Of a stretch of DNA of 64,000 nucleotides, positions 11,096 to 23,039 are shown piece after piece. Position 1 is the stretch's first letter. Each line of letters opens with the position of its first letter. Made by a program: the position numbers and the translations under genes. A model generated the notes under the pieces. It was not told where the DNA came from. It made no database searches and saw nothing but the letters and a program-made list of their open reading frames with translations. The DNA is from Dactylonectria macrodidyma (lineage: Eukaryota > Ascomycota > Sordariomycetes > Hypocreales > Nectriaceae): the NCBI GenBank assembly GCA_020744425.1, contig JAGMUV010000009.1, positions 2,108,001-2,172,000 of the forward strand, read 5' to 3'.

Positions 11096-14000
11096 GGTGT
11101 GCGAATGTATGGAGCACCGATGTGCAGTACCGACGTGTCGGGTAGGCGGGTGGGTGCAAGATGGGACGAGAGACACCGGGCAAGGAGGATCGATCAAAGG
11201 ATGAGGGTGTCAAAGGACGAGTGAACAAAGGGCGAGAGAAGACGGATGACGGACGGCAACGAATGGGTCCGTTCAAGTGGAGGGAGACGCCTCTGATATG
11301 GGATGTGTCAACGAGCTCCGGAGCATTCGGCAAGGTTCAGGGCTTGTAAAAAAGGTTCAAAGAATCAACAGAGGCGGCGAGGATCGAGATGGGAGGGAGG
11401 AGGGGGAGGAGGGCAGGCTGACGGCGACTAATATAATCAACGACGGGAGGGAGACGGACACGGAGCCGGTGGCTGCGCCGTACCTCGTGCTTCGTGCTGT
11501 GTGTGTGCTGTGTGTGTGCTTTTGTGTGCTTTTGTTGTGCTTTTGTTGTGCTTGCACGGCAAACTCGAACAAGTGCTCCGCAGGGGACGAGGAGGCGAGG
11601 AGGCGAGGAGACGAGAGGAGACGAGGAACTTGGCATTGTCTCTTTGCATGGGACCCCGTCGACAAGCCCCAAGGGTATGTGTAAGTTACTGGGGCACTGG
11701 GTAGAACCCAGTTCCAGGGTCTCGACTCGACAGCTCCTCGCTCTGACGGACCGACCAAAGACAGGAACCGACTGCTTGGGTCGAAGCAGCTAGGGGGGGG
11801 TTCTGGTGTGTTATCACCTGTCGCCATAGTTAGCCGCTCTGAGCTTAGAGGGAGGGAGTTGATGTGCGCCTCTTCGGGGGCCATTCTGCTTGCTGGGTTC
11901 TCTCTCCCGGTCCATGGATCCCCTCGCCGCCCCCTGCTAGGATGACTAGGATTGTCCCTTTGCACCGGGATATGTAGTTTCTTTTGCTGCTGCAACTACT
12001 GCCTGCTCCTGCGGCTGCCCGGCTGCTGGCGGCGTCGGCGGCGTTGATGCTGGCGCTGGCTGACAGCCCGCAAGGATCAAGTCCGCTCAAGGGAACCTCA
12101 GCTTAGCACCGGTCTAGCTGCAACTGCACACCAGCTTGTAGAATTGTCCCCCCAGCACGAGGCATGCATGCAACCACTAATTCGCCGGGTTTGGAGCACC
12201 AAGCCCAGTCATCCACCTGGCGAGCCGCCCACGGCTCTTGGCCCGCTGTGGAGGCAGGGCGGCCAAAGGAAAGCCCTCAGCCGGCCGTGGGAGACATTCT
12301 ATGCCGAGATTCCTCGTATTGGCTCTCATCCCTTCAAAACAGAGAACACAAAATGAGTGAAGCGAAGGTTAGAGCAACGGATAGCACAGAAGCCGGCCGA
12401 GAAGCAAAACTATGCTGCCCGATCGACAGGGCTCCCAGGGCCTTTGGGTGGGGGATCCCACGACTACAGCTGTCGTCTTGCACCTGAACAGGGACAAGGG
12501 CCCTTGCAGGCCCCGAGCTCAATGCCTTTGGGGGCCAGGATCTACGACGGTTTCCCTGCCCTTGGCCATCGGAGGTGCAATTGAGACATGGCTGGCTTGA
12601 AACCCCATAAGTATCCCCAGACATCCATTTCGACGCCAGATGGACTCGGAGCTTGCAAGCCAACAAAAGCCGTCGTCAATGGCACACTCATTCCAGATCC
12701 ACCACCTCTCGGAACTGGTCCCCGACGTCCAATCATGATGCTTCAATGGACCTGGCCAACAGCTCCCCCGTCATGCGGACCTTGTTGGTCCAAATCGAAG
12801 CCTCCGTCTCCCTATCCTCCAAGCAGTTCACCTCAACTGTACTAGCTCGGCGCCCTCTCCAGAGGGAGGTGGAGTGCCAAAGTCCGTCGCCTCCGCTGGC
12901 TCGCTCGCTTAAAGGTGGGACGCCCACCACCTCAATTCTCCACTGATGAATCCACATGAACAGAACAGATGAAGGGATCCTATGTAAATCCAATCGCAAC
13001 TTTGATCTAGGTCACTCGCAGTGGCCGGGGCATCTAGACGTACCCACGCAAAAGAAGTTTATTCCCGTTTCTTGGTAAGAGAAAGAGGGGGGAAAACCCG
13101 CCTTCATCTGTTTGCGACGAAACCATTGGGATGTAGGCCATCACCGCGAGACGAGGCGGAACTACCAACCAATCTGATTGATCCCCACAAGCCAGGCTGA
13201 ACAGGCACAGAACCGTACATAGTAAGTTAAAATATCCATCATATGCACCAGCTCAGCCATATGCAGGACATCAACTGCATTAGAGGGCCCCTCGGGCCGT
13301 CAAGGGAACCGTTGCTGGTGGACTTGCCGTAGCCTATTTGCCGCAGGCACGCTGTCTGAGTCGCACCCACGGTTCGGCGCCCAAGTCTTCCCGTCCTCGA
13401 TTTAGTCTGAGCCAAAAGGTCCAAGTCGATGGAGGGGGCGTTTGCGGTTTGACGGTGAAATGAATGAAACAAGTGCAGTCTTCGCATTACGGTGTAACAG
13501 TCCAGTGCGATATGCAGAGATGTAGGCTGGCAACGGCGCCCTCAGTGGGCAGCATGTGCCTTTTTTTTCTCAGTCATGATCCTCTGGCAATGCCCAGCAC
13601 ACCTGTGTTGTGTTCCAGAACTGGAGTGCGTCACGGGCGAATCGGCATGGGGATTGCAGAATACCGGCCCAGTCCCGGGTGGGGGATGTGCATGCTCATA
13701 CCACGTCGCCGTGCTTGTACTTAGTAGAATCCATGGTCCAGGCAGGACCCTGCGCCTGGTGCTGTTGTGCCACGGATGCCACACTCCGTGCTCGTCAATA
13801 CCGAGCCGCCTCACTGCCCTGATCTTTGTCGTCGACTCAGTGTCCCAGTCATGCCCCCCTGTCCGCTACCGTTCTGCGCCCAGTGCTGACTCGACCAGCA
13901 TGCTCCATGCTCTGGGACAGGGCGTACGTCTGTTTGGGCAACAAATAATATACGCTACTGTCGATCATCCGTAGCGCGTGCGGGCGGCGGCGGGCATCCA

Positions 14001-15393
14001 AGCATCATCAACATTCAAGCTCGAAGCTCGAGCCATGGTGTACGAGCTAGGCGGACATTCCAAACTCTCCGCGGCCACAATGGGTGTCATTGATGTCAAG
14101 ACTCGGCCGACTCGTTCTTGGCACCTTTGTATGTTCGAATTGGCACTTGTCTGGGTGCGTGTTCCAGATCCTCCTCAGTCCTCACAGGCTCACACATCCG
14201 GCTCGCTGCACTCCTTGCGACATCAATCGGGTTGCTGGGGTGCGAGCAGGGCGAGAAAACCGTTCATGCGCATTCGGTGTTGGGCGCGGATTCGCACCAA
14301 CCATGTCCGCAGGATCAAATGGCAAAAGCAAGATATCGTGCCTCATCTCGCGTACTCGCTGGGCGAACAATTTTGAGCCAGTGCCCTGTTATTGATCCGC
14401 AGAGCTGAACAGGGCGTTCCGTCGATAATTCATTCATCATTACTAGGTACCCTAGGTAGGTAGGTAGGCTGAAAGACCCAGTCCGAAAAGTTTCGGGTTG
14501 CACATCAAAGTAGGTACGTACCTGTCTCCATTTCTGGTGTCACCTTCCTGTAAGCCACTCAGGACACTGACCAGGACGTAACTGTGAGTGATCACGTGGC
14601 CGCACATGTGATGTCTCCCTTTCGGTCCCGACGGAGACCTTCTGTGTCCACCATAGCAGCAAAGCTTCCGTCCCCACAACTGGATGAATACGGCCACTAA
14701 CTACGGATACCTCCATACCAGACTTCACTAAAAGTGCATTCCATTAGCAGATGACGAAGTCTCGTCATGCCCGCCATCTCTCTTGTCTCTTGAATTGCTA
14801 CCATCTCCTTCTTCCCCGATTTCCACCACTAGGTATTGTGAAGAGCCTGCATAACCGCCGTGCCGGCTCTTTGCACCGATGTGGGTGGTATTTGATGTCT
14901 GGGGATAGCCAGGCGGACCGTGATTGGACATGGGCAGTTCTAAGCGCCTGGGTCGGCTCACTTGCGGCCAGCACCTCTGATCGACGAGCCAATCCCAAAG
15001 CCCCCAGAGACGGCTACGAGAACTCCAATCTCGATCAACTTCGCATCTCATCTATCTATGGGCACCGCGCCTATCATGCATTGGCGCTTCGCTCAGTCAT
15101 GATGCTCGTCGCTTGTCATTGGTCTTCTCTCGTCTTGGTTGGCATTTTTGGAACAGTAGTTCTTCTCAAGCGGCAAAGGATGCAACCCCAGATTTGTTTA
15201 TATCTCGACAGCAATTCCCTTTCATAGAGCTATCAAGTCGGTAGCCCAGTTCTCTTTTCCTTGATTGTTCCTTTGGTTCTTTCATTTTCTTTCCCTTTTT
15301 AGCGTCTCGATCCGTTCCTCGCCGAGGTGGCATTTCTCATCAGTTGTTCCGTCCTGAGCCAGTCCTTTTCCATTCCATAATACAACCTTGATC
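11096..15393. other. Long gene-poor region, 4.3 kb
   Basis: No ORF here has a recognisable domain, a coding-like extension through splice sites, or consistent codon bias. It holds a TG-rich microsatellite at about 11494-11555, purine-rich GAGGCGAGGA repeats at 11585-11630, and a (GGTA)n run at 14444-14468. The last 400 bases are pyrimidine-rich and form the upstream region and leader of the membrane-protein gene. A non-coding RNA or a fast-evolving small gene could be hidden here; I cannot support one. Confidence 0.5.
11494..11555. repeat. TG-rich microsatellite (TGTGTGCT / TTTTGTTGTGC)
   Basis: Imperfect tandem units of TGTGTGCT followed by TTTTGTTGTGC copies. The run creates artificial repetitive peptides in all frames. 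Confidence 0.8.
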
Positions 15394-16144
15394 ATGTCTA
15401 CCATGGATTCAAAGACGGAAATCCCAACCTCAAACTTCGAGGTTGACTCCGAGGATCTTCGGCTGGATTCCAAGATCCGCATGTATGGTCTTGCCAACAG
15501 CGTCAGGCTGGCCCTGACGGCGCTGGCCCTAGCTGCGGGTATCACCATCCTAGGTGTATCGGCTGATTCCGTGGCCGTCTATAATGCCACCCATGTTCCT
15601 GACGACTACCTCCTCCCTCTGTGGCCATCCAACTTGGATCTCCGCCCAACTGTGGCTTTGGTGGCTGGAGGTGCCATTGTGGTTGCGGCCAATGCCATTT
15701 CACTGCTTGCCAGCAAGGCCCAAGTTGTGAGCACTCACTCTTCCGATTTGTCTTTGTTTCTTCTGCATCCAAGACTAATGTTTTCTTGATACGTAGGTAC
15801 AAAGCCGTTCCGGAATGCACACGGCTCTGATCTTTGTCACTCCGGCCATCGGTTTCATTGCCGCCATGATTGCCATGTGCTTCTTCTACGCCATCAATGC
15901 GTCAACCACGGCCGATTCGTTCCAGAGCTGGACATGCCGATGGAAGGACGTGGCTATGATGACCAAGCCCCATTTCGGAACTCTTTGCAAGCAGAGCAAA
16001 GCTGGACTAGGTCTCTCGGTGTTTCTAGTGCCCCTCGAAGCCGTCATCCTGGGTGTGGCTGGATACCAAGCTTGTCTTCAAAGACAACTCGACCAGGCTG
16101 CACGCGGGCCCGAACGCAAGGCGGGAAGCCCGGCAATGTCTTGA
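15394..16144 (+). CDS. Four-transmembrane fungal membrane protein, unknown function
   Basis: Two exons, 15394-15726 and 15797-16144. Intron 15727-15796 (gtgagc...acgtag, 70 bp, phase 0). The protein has 226 residues. Four hydrophobic spans fall at about residues 34-56, 86-108, 118-142 and 176-198, separated by short loops. A possible glycosylation site (NAT) lies in the first extracellular loop. The N-terminal 30 residues are charged and the short tail is basic, consistent with cytosolic ends. The layout recalls small MARVEL-like or other four-pass fungal plasma-membrane proteins, but I recognise no signature and name no function. The ATG at 15394 is chosen over the ATG at 15403 only because it comes first. 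Confidence 0.75.
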
Positions 16145-17031
16145 AAAGTTGGAGAAAGGGAACCCAGAGACCCAGGGGCTTGGGTCGAGGTCGTCTTGGC
16201 TTGACAGGGCACTGCCGCTGGCAGCGACCCTTACGGTACCCTCTCGTACAGTAGTGCGAGTGGGGGGCACTGGGTATGGGGCATTCAGGAGGATAAGACA
16301 CGCTGATGGGTGGCTTCTCGGCTATTTTTCATCTTTTCGGTGCTGGGTTGAGCGGCCGGCTTTTGTTTTTTTGTTTCACCTGCAGGGCCTGGGCCCTGGG
16401 ATATCGACCTGTCATTTTTCGATTTTGTAATCAATTCGAATTCATTATGCGTTGAGCTGCTTCGGTCGAGCTGCTGAGACAGGAGTGCAATTATCTTGTC
16501 TCAGCCCAGACTCAGGGATGAAAGAGACTATTCCGTCAATCTGGGTAGTCATCCACAGTTTCACATCATCAATCCTCTTGCAGACGCCAGTGCCCCACCG
16601 CAGATAATTTCGCTGACGGTATAGGGTAGTGAGCTGGCAAGTTCTGTAAATATGGATAACGCCAAGCGGCTGATATCGTAGTCTTGTCTCTGGTGATTAA
16701 ACCCCAGAAGGTTTTAAATGGGTCTAGATTGATGCGGGCCACATGCGCTCCTTCACACGTACGTCTCAATATCCTGGTGATTCAGCTGACTTGTGAGTGC
16801 TGGGAGCCCCTGCGACCAAACAGATTGTGAGCAAGTATATCCAACCCCAGGGACAACTGACACTAGGTTTTCAAGAACCGGAAATCCCACGAGTAAGAAC
16901 ACATGATGTTGCATTGCCGATAATCAACGTCAGGCATCCTGAACATAGTGAACATCTGCTTCAAACTACTCACAGAAACATTTAAGGACTTTTTCTTAGA
17001 CTTAATCCTGTTCACCTAGAAAGGAAAGAAG

Positions 17032-17077
<46 letters not shown>

Positions 17078-17726
17078 AACACCCAAAAAGATTAAAATTT
17101 CACGTTACAAGCCGTGACCAGAGAAATGGCAAAGAGTAAGTTCTTGTAGAAATGTTTTACACAAGACGGCAATGTGGAAACACAAGAAGCTCCCTCATTT
17201 AGCGACTTTAACGGTTTTCGGTTTCCCATTACTTACCTTTCCTCCTCATTTGTCCGGTTCTCAGAGCCGACGAGATGCACGATTAGCCCGGATGACCAAC
17301 GGGGAAAGAGAAGACGAACCCGTGTTTGTGTTTGCTACTTCCTCAAGTGGCTGCCTGTGATCGATTGTGGTAAATTATGGCCCTTGCCTTGTGCGTCCTT
17401 CCCGTCTGGGCATGTTTGGACGATTTCCTTACACCCAAATCTAGATACCCCAGGTGCTCAGGTTGGTACTAACTCCCTCCTAAGATCGGGCACTTTGGGC
17501 GGTCGAATTATCTTGGTGATCAGTCACGCACGCTCAGGCCGCTCGATGCCGTTACATTGATTCATGGACGCACACCGGCCCTCCTTTTTCCGCCAACACT
17601 TAGTTGGGCGGCATTATTGGCTGGTATCACTCGTGCCCGCTCTGACGCAAATGACCGGCTTTTCATCTCACTCTGAGATAACTCCAGCGAGTGCTTGAAC
17701 TGCGCACTTCGCTGTTCGATATCAAC
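16145..17726. other. Intergenic region with a 37-T / 9-A homopolymer junction
   Basis: No supportable gene. The notable content is the T37-A9 tract at 17034-17079. AT-rich flanks from about 16900 to 17200 differ from the GC-richer surroundings. Confidence 0.5.
17034..17079. repeat. T37 run followed directly by A9
   Basis: Thirty-seven consecutive T (17034-17070) then nine A (17071-17079). It may be the tail of a decayed retroposed element on the minus strand, a slippage-prone microsatellite, or an assembly join. Confidence 0.85.
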
Positions 17727-18882
17727 ATGGGAGATTCCCCAGTTTCACGAATGCCTCTCCCAGGAGCGCCTGGTACCAGTGTGATGGCAGAGGCTGACTC
17801 ATCGCCGCCTGCAGCACCCCCGAAACTCGCCTTGCCCGAGCAGAGAGGAAAATCGAGAATGAACAAGCCAAGCCTCGAACCTGTTATGGAGATTAGCCAG
17901 AAAACACTGGGAGACATCAGGCCCCCGCTCCCAGGGGACGTGACAAGAGTCATCAGGAAACAATCGCATCCCGAGCTCCGGAAACAACGCAGTCTATATT
18001 TTGAGGATGCGTTCGCATCAAAGGAAAAGGATCTCCTTGGAGATATGGTCCGGAGCGAGGCCATTGTCGTGGCGGAAGTCAAGACCAATGTTCTTGCAAG
18101 AACCTTCCATTCCTCTCTGAACGAGATTCGTTCACAGTCCAGAGACACCGTCCTGACATAAAGTAATAACTAGGTTCACGATGAGTACACCTTTGTACAG
18201 GAGCTTTCACAGCATTTGGCAGTCAGATACCACCGGCAAATGAGCTCTATCGTGGTAACGCTTCGCCACAGCGCCTGCATCTTCTTCGGAGGCTCCTGCG
18301 ACCCAGCCTACACAATGACTGTCGAAGCGCTCTCCAGCTTGGTGCAGCCGGCTACGAACAAGCGCAACGTCGCACTTCTCCAACAGCACATGGAACAGGC
18401 ACTCGGTGTGCCAGCCTCGCGTGGCTACGTTCGGTTCGTGGCCATGACTGAGGAGTGCTCCGGGTGGCAGGGCAAGACGGTGGCGGGAAAGATCGCAGAG
18501 GTGGGTGGACAGACACAGGCTGGGACCGAGAAACTATCACGGAAACCAAAGATGCCCAGGGTGCGTATTATTTGCTACAAGTATTGGAGCTTTGTTCCGT
18601 TATTAATAAGTTTGGAAGCATGGATCTCGCAACGACAAGTCGACGTCCCCCAGGAAAAAGCACTCGAATTCAGATGACCCCGAGCCTCACGTAGACACTT
18701 TACTACGAGAATCCCAGCCTGTGGATGGATCTGGAAGCGATACTGGCTCGAAAAAAATACAGAGTGAGGCAAACGTGCCGAAGACCTTGAAGCGCAGGAA
18801 GAGCTTCATCCAGACGCTGCTCGCGAGAACATCGACTCTCGCACAAGGGATACAAGGGGCACGCGCGCGCAGGGGCAGCTAG
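17727..18882 (+). CDS. MIF/tautomerase-superfamily protein with long N- and C-terminal extensions
   Basis: Three exons: 17727-18095, 18174-18560 and 18619-18882, 339 residues. Intron 2 (18561-18618) is GT-AG. Intron 1 (18096-18173) must start with GC to keep the protein intact, giving the join ...KTNVL|VHDEYTFVQELSQHL. This core matches fungal homologues of macrophage migration inhibitory factor/D-dopachrome tautomerase: AIVVAEVKTN strand, helix around YTFVQELSQHLAVRY, then SSIVVTL, FFGGSCDPAYTMTVEAL and a RGYVRF strand. The fold begins near residue 90, so the free N-terminal catalytic proline of animal MIF is absent and tautomerase activity is doubtful. The third exon is basic and Ser-rich (KTLKRRKSFIQTLLARTS), possibly nuclear or membrane-associated. 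Function in fungi is unclear. Without the GC-AG splice the frame hits TAA at 18159-18161. Confidence 0.8.
18096..18173 (+). other. Probable GC-AG intron in the MIF-like gene
   Basis: The donor is CTT|GCAAGA, one base from the usual GC-intron consensus GCAAGT. The acceptor is AACTAG|GTTCAC. A GT donor six bases upstream (GTTCTT at 18090) would also keep frame but is a poor match and would delete two residues that fit the family alignment. Length is 78 bp. Confidence 0.6.
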
Positions 18883-19863
18883 GACAGCCTACAACAGGAA
18901 ACCGACTTTGCCAAACTTTATAATGTGTGGAGATTGGCGACCAAGAAACAAGACGCGAGGTTTTTAATGTAGTTGCGCACGTAATGAATGGGCTGGAAGG
19001 GGTACCTTGGGATATAGGGTCGGCTACAAACAAGACACCGCGTGTCCTGACTTCACTACGATCTACATCATCGCCTTCGATAGAGACAAAAATATCGCTT
19101 AAATTTAGCCTGGGATCTTTTGGGCGATATTTGAGGTATGTGAGCGCCTTTCTCATAATTACTAGAGCTAGTTACCGGGGTATGTGAATGACATAGCCAT
19201 TTCATTGTGGTCACGGTTATAGGAACCACTACGACTGATGCAGTGCACAATCATGCTAGCCAGGAGTGTTCAAAACAGTGATTATAACTATCAACGGATA
19301 TAGAAAACAAGGGAGACAGAGTTACTTAACAAGCAATGGTGTGTGCACAGGTCGAACAGTGTTAAATTGGCCGTTTCCTTCACGATAATCGCATGTGGTG
19401 GGTTAGGGTTGCGAAGTTAGTGTCCCGATTCACTTTCTCAAGCTGCTCACTTTAAGATGTCAGACTACATATAGCAAAGGATTTTCTCAAATGAAATCGA
19501 GGAAGTGTTGGACTATGCTGATCAATTTCACCAATATCTGCTGACTTGTCACTGGCACTAGCTACCTGGTATTGTACCCATCACCTTGAACAATGGGTCT
19601 CGTGATTCGTGCCTGGACGCGTCTGCTGCAGCGGGTTTCTTTCACTAAAATAGCGGCTACAAGGCTTAGCGGCGCTGTGATGTTGTGCGGTTATAGAGGC
19701 CAGGGTGTGTGCTTGGGTGCATGTTGAAGATCCTCCAGGGCTTTTACGGTGACGGCGTCAACTAAAACTGGCCGCTTGCAAGTGGTCGTGACCTGGAACG
19801 TAGGTAGGGCGATCAGATTAGAGCACATTCTGACAAGACATCGAGACCTCAATCCCTCCATCC

Positions 19864-19897
19864 TCCCACATCCCACATCCCACATTCCACATCCACA
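19864..19897. repeat. TCCCACA tandem repeat
   Basis: Three perfect 7-bp units (TCCCACA) followed by degenerate units. Confidence 0.75.
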
Positions 19898-20740
19898 CGT
19901 CCGCCCATCCACACACTCGCACATTATCGACGACACCACACTGTGGCTCATCAACCCTGCAAGGCCACAAAGGAAGATTAAAAAAAAGCACGACTATCGA
20001 CGCTTGGCTGCCTGCTCGCCAAGTGACGAAGGTCATTGGACACCTCGCCGCCGCCGCCGCCCAGCCATTTCATCAACTCGCGTCGACTGTGGTCCAGTTG
20101 ATCGGTCTCGCAGTCGTCCCATCTTCGTTCGCCAAAGCAAATAGCGACTAGCAGTAGTAGGCGCTTCAGCCCTCGCAGCCGCTCCTCAGCCTCGGGGCCA
20201 GTTGCAGTTGGATGAACCACTGCGAATCGCCCTACTAGCAGAAAACCGGCCGCGCATCTCATAACCCTGCCTATTACGCTGCTGGCCAGCTGCTTTATCG
20301 CCCGTTGCCGGTAGGATTTGACAGAACGATGGAGGTAAGAGCCGGAGCATTTGCCCCTGATTTTTCTACCCATTATCATTTCTATTTTCCTGGTTCCACG
20401 CCGTCGTTCGTTTTGTTCGGCGGTAACGGCCCTATTCGGGTGTGCCCGCTCAAGTGGGTGGTGCGGTTGTGATGCAGTTCGTCCTTCGGTGTCACCACTC
20501 CAAGAAGCCAGCAGCATGAGCAGGCACCGTCAGGCACGCAGAGCTACGGGGAGCCACATATAGCGGCAGAGAGGTCAAGGCAGCGACGGACCCAGGATCC
20601 CAAGTCGACCATCCGGAGCGTACCACCTTCAATCTCGGCAGCCTCGCCCTGTTGATTATTCGACCCCTCTCAGCCTCTCCTCGAACCCTTGACCTCGTCC
20701 CGTGTGTGTCGTTACTCCGACTGGACATGGAGCGGCTCAT

Positions 20741-20776
20741 GGCTGGCTGGCTCACTGGCTGGCTCACTGGCTGGCT
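20741..20776. repeat. GGCTGGCTCACT 12-bp tandem repeat
   Basis: Two full GGCTGGCTCACT copies (20745-20768) flanked by further GGCT units on both sides. Confidence 0.8.
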
Positions 20777-21506
20777 GCAGTAGCCTGGCTTGTTTGACTC
20801 ACTTCGCGGGCTGAGCTGAGTTGGGTTGCACTGCGGATGAGCCTGTGTTACCGTGAGAGCGCAAGTTGGCTTTGTTATACTTGGCCCTCGGCCCTGCGGC
20901 TCGCGCTTCGTCCCATGTTCTGACGCTCACACGATCTCACTCTCCCACGTTCCCTAAGGCCCGAGACCCGTGACCCCGAAGCCCAAACATAATGGACCAG
21001 CGTGGCTGTGACAGCAACATCAAATACGACAGCGCGCTCCTCACGCGCACAGCAGTCTTGCGCTTAATCCACCACCGCTGCGTCTAGTGGCCTTGCCCGA
21101 TCTACTGGGCCAGAGTCGCGACACGTCCGCTTGCTCGGTCTAGGTGGCATCGACGACCTGGAACAACAACCTTTGTCGAGAAGACTGTAGCTGCTCTTGG
21201 ATATCCTGAGTGGGATCGTCTGGATGAGATGAAATGGCACCTTATGAAGACGCTCGTGGCTAGTCTGGACAAGTGTACAGGCAGCCAGGCCATAAAGCCA
21301 AGTCCTTGCCCCCTCATGAGTGAGACGAACAGATAGTGAGAACAACGACTGGCGTGCACTTCACCCATCACCATCACTCAACTCCAACTCAAGCCGCCAT
21401 ATTCTTCAACAAGCAACGACACCAAAGCCCCAAAGAAACACATCACATGCACAGCTTGCCCACGTACTTCCACACAACACCCGTCCCTCTTCTCTAGCAC
21501 AGCATC

Positions 21507-22825
21507 ATGTCTCTCAGTCCACCTGTTCAGGATTTCTCTACATCCCCTCCAGGTGAGGGTGACGTTTCGTCCTCACAAATTCTCCCCGACCAAACGAGTC
21601 CAGCCAAGCTAAATCTTCAACGTCTTTATGAACAGTCTCGCAGAGGAGCCCCGAAAAAGGATGACCCAAACGATGCCGTTGCCACTGCCGATATTGTCAC
21701 TGCGGGCGTCCCTGTGAAGGGCAAGCCTCGATTACTTCTTATGGGACAACGACGGTAGGTAGACCTCTCTTTGGAACGCTGTCATGGAGCTAATGGGGTG
21801 CTTCAGAAGCGGAAAGTCGTCCATCTCCAGCGTAGTCTTCCACAAACTACCGCCGAATGAGACACTCTTCCTTGAGTCTACAGCTCGAATCCAGAAGGAC
21901 TCTATGGCGTTGGTACCCCCTGGTTTATTCTCATCCCTTGGACCAGCTGACCCATCATGTTAGTTCTTTTATGGATTTCCAAGTCTGGGATTTCCCTGGT
22001 CAGATTGACATCTTCGAGAACCCCGGTTTCGATATGGAAGCTATCTTTGGTGAGATAGGTGCTCTCATCTGGGTCATTGATGCCCAGGATGACTATCTCG
22101 AGGCCGTTATGCGTCTCAACACGACCATTCTCTCCCTCCAACGTACATATCCCAATATCAACATCGAGGTCTTCATCCACAAAGTCGACGGCCTATCGGA
22201 TGACTACAAACTCGACATTCAACGCGACATCACAATCCGTATCCAGGACGAACTATCTGACCATGGCTTCGAAAATGCCCCCGTTACCTTTCACCTTACC
22301 TCGATCTATAATCATTCCATCTTCGAAGCCTTCTCCAAGGTCATCCAGAAATTGATACCCCGTCTTGGTACCCTCGAGTCTATGCTCACCAACTTGTGCC
22401 GTACATGCCGCTTCGAAAAGGCCTACCTCTTTGACGTCCTTTCCAAGATCTACATCGCTACTGACAGCGCCACAGCTGACATGGCCAGCTACGAAATCTG
22501 CAGCGACTATATAGACGTCATCATAGACATTACAGACGTTTACGGCACCTGGCAGCGCAGCGAAGATGGTCGTCGCCGTCTCGAAGGCGAGCCCTGGAGT
22601 GCTCCACTCGACGATCAAGTTGGCTGTCCGACCGCTGAGAGTTGCTTGGTTCTGCACGACGGCAACAAACCAATCATGCTGCGCGAAGTCGACCGTTATC
22701 TTGCTCTCGTCGCAATTATGAAGGAGGACTCGTATGATAGTATGCCTCTTGTCAACATGAATGTTGAGGCCGTGGTTGAGGGCCTAACCGAGTTCTTCAA
22801 CATCACTAAGCCTAGGCAAGAATGA
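21507..22825 (+). CDS. GTR2: Rag-family small GTPase Gtr2 (RagC/D type)
   Basis: Three exons: 21507-21754, 21807-21908 and 21964-22825, 403 residues. Introns are 21755-21806 (gtaggt...cttcag) and 21909-21963 (gttggt...gttag). Splicing restores the G domain: P-loop GQRRSGKS at residues 80-87, switch region ([15 protein letters not shown]), and the [10 protein letters not shown] strand with the G3 motif. The Gtr/Rag C-terminal roadblock-like domain follows (for example [21 protein letters not shown] sequence and [10 protein letters not shown]). Family knowledge: Gtr2 pairs with Gtr1 on the vacuole as part of the EGO complex and signals amino acid sufficiency to TORC1. The first 60 residues are a Ser/Pro-rich fungal extension. 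The second donor (GTTGGT) is weak but is the only one that preserves phase and the conserved block. Confidence 0.92.
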
Positions 22826-23039
22826 GAGCATTTTGCCGTGGGTGCATTGTGGTTTCTTTCACTATATCTTATCATGTATTAATATTTTATATGAGCGTAC
22901 CATCAAGACCTACTTTCGGCTGGATTCGTCCCTCTCTTCGTTGTAAGCCCGTCATCGTGGACGTGTAGAAACAGCCCTGGACGATCGTGAGCTTCGGGTC
23001 TACACATATACATCTCGTAGCACATGACCTGACGCAAAT

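Larger units (their letters stand above)
18883..21506. other. Gene-poor region, 2.6 kb, upstream of GTR2
   Basis: No supported coding gene. It includes a TCCCACA tandem run (19864-19897) and a 12-bp GGCTGGCTCACT tandem (20741-20776). An isolated ATGGAG|GTAAGAG start-plus-donor context sits at 20329. The last 150 bases are A/C-rich leader sequence of the GTR2 gene. Confidence 0.5.

Noticed and set aside
14751..15227. 158-codon plus-strand ORF
   Set aside because: Lies in the leader of the four-pass membrane protein gene, has no family features and does not join to it by splicing.
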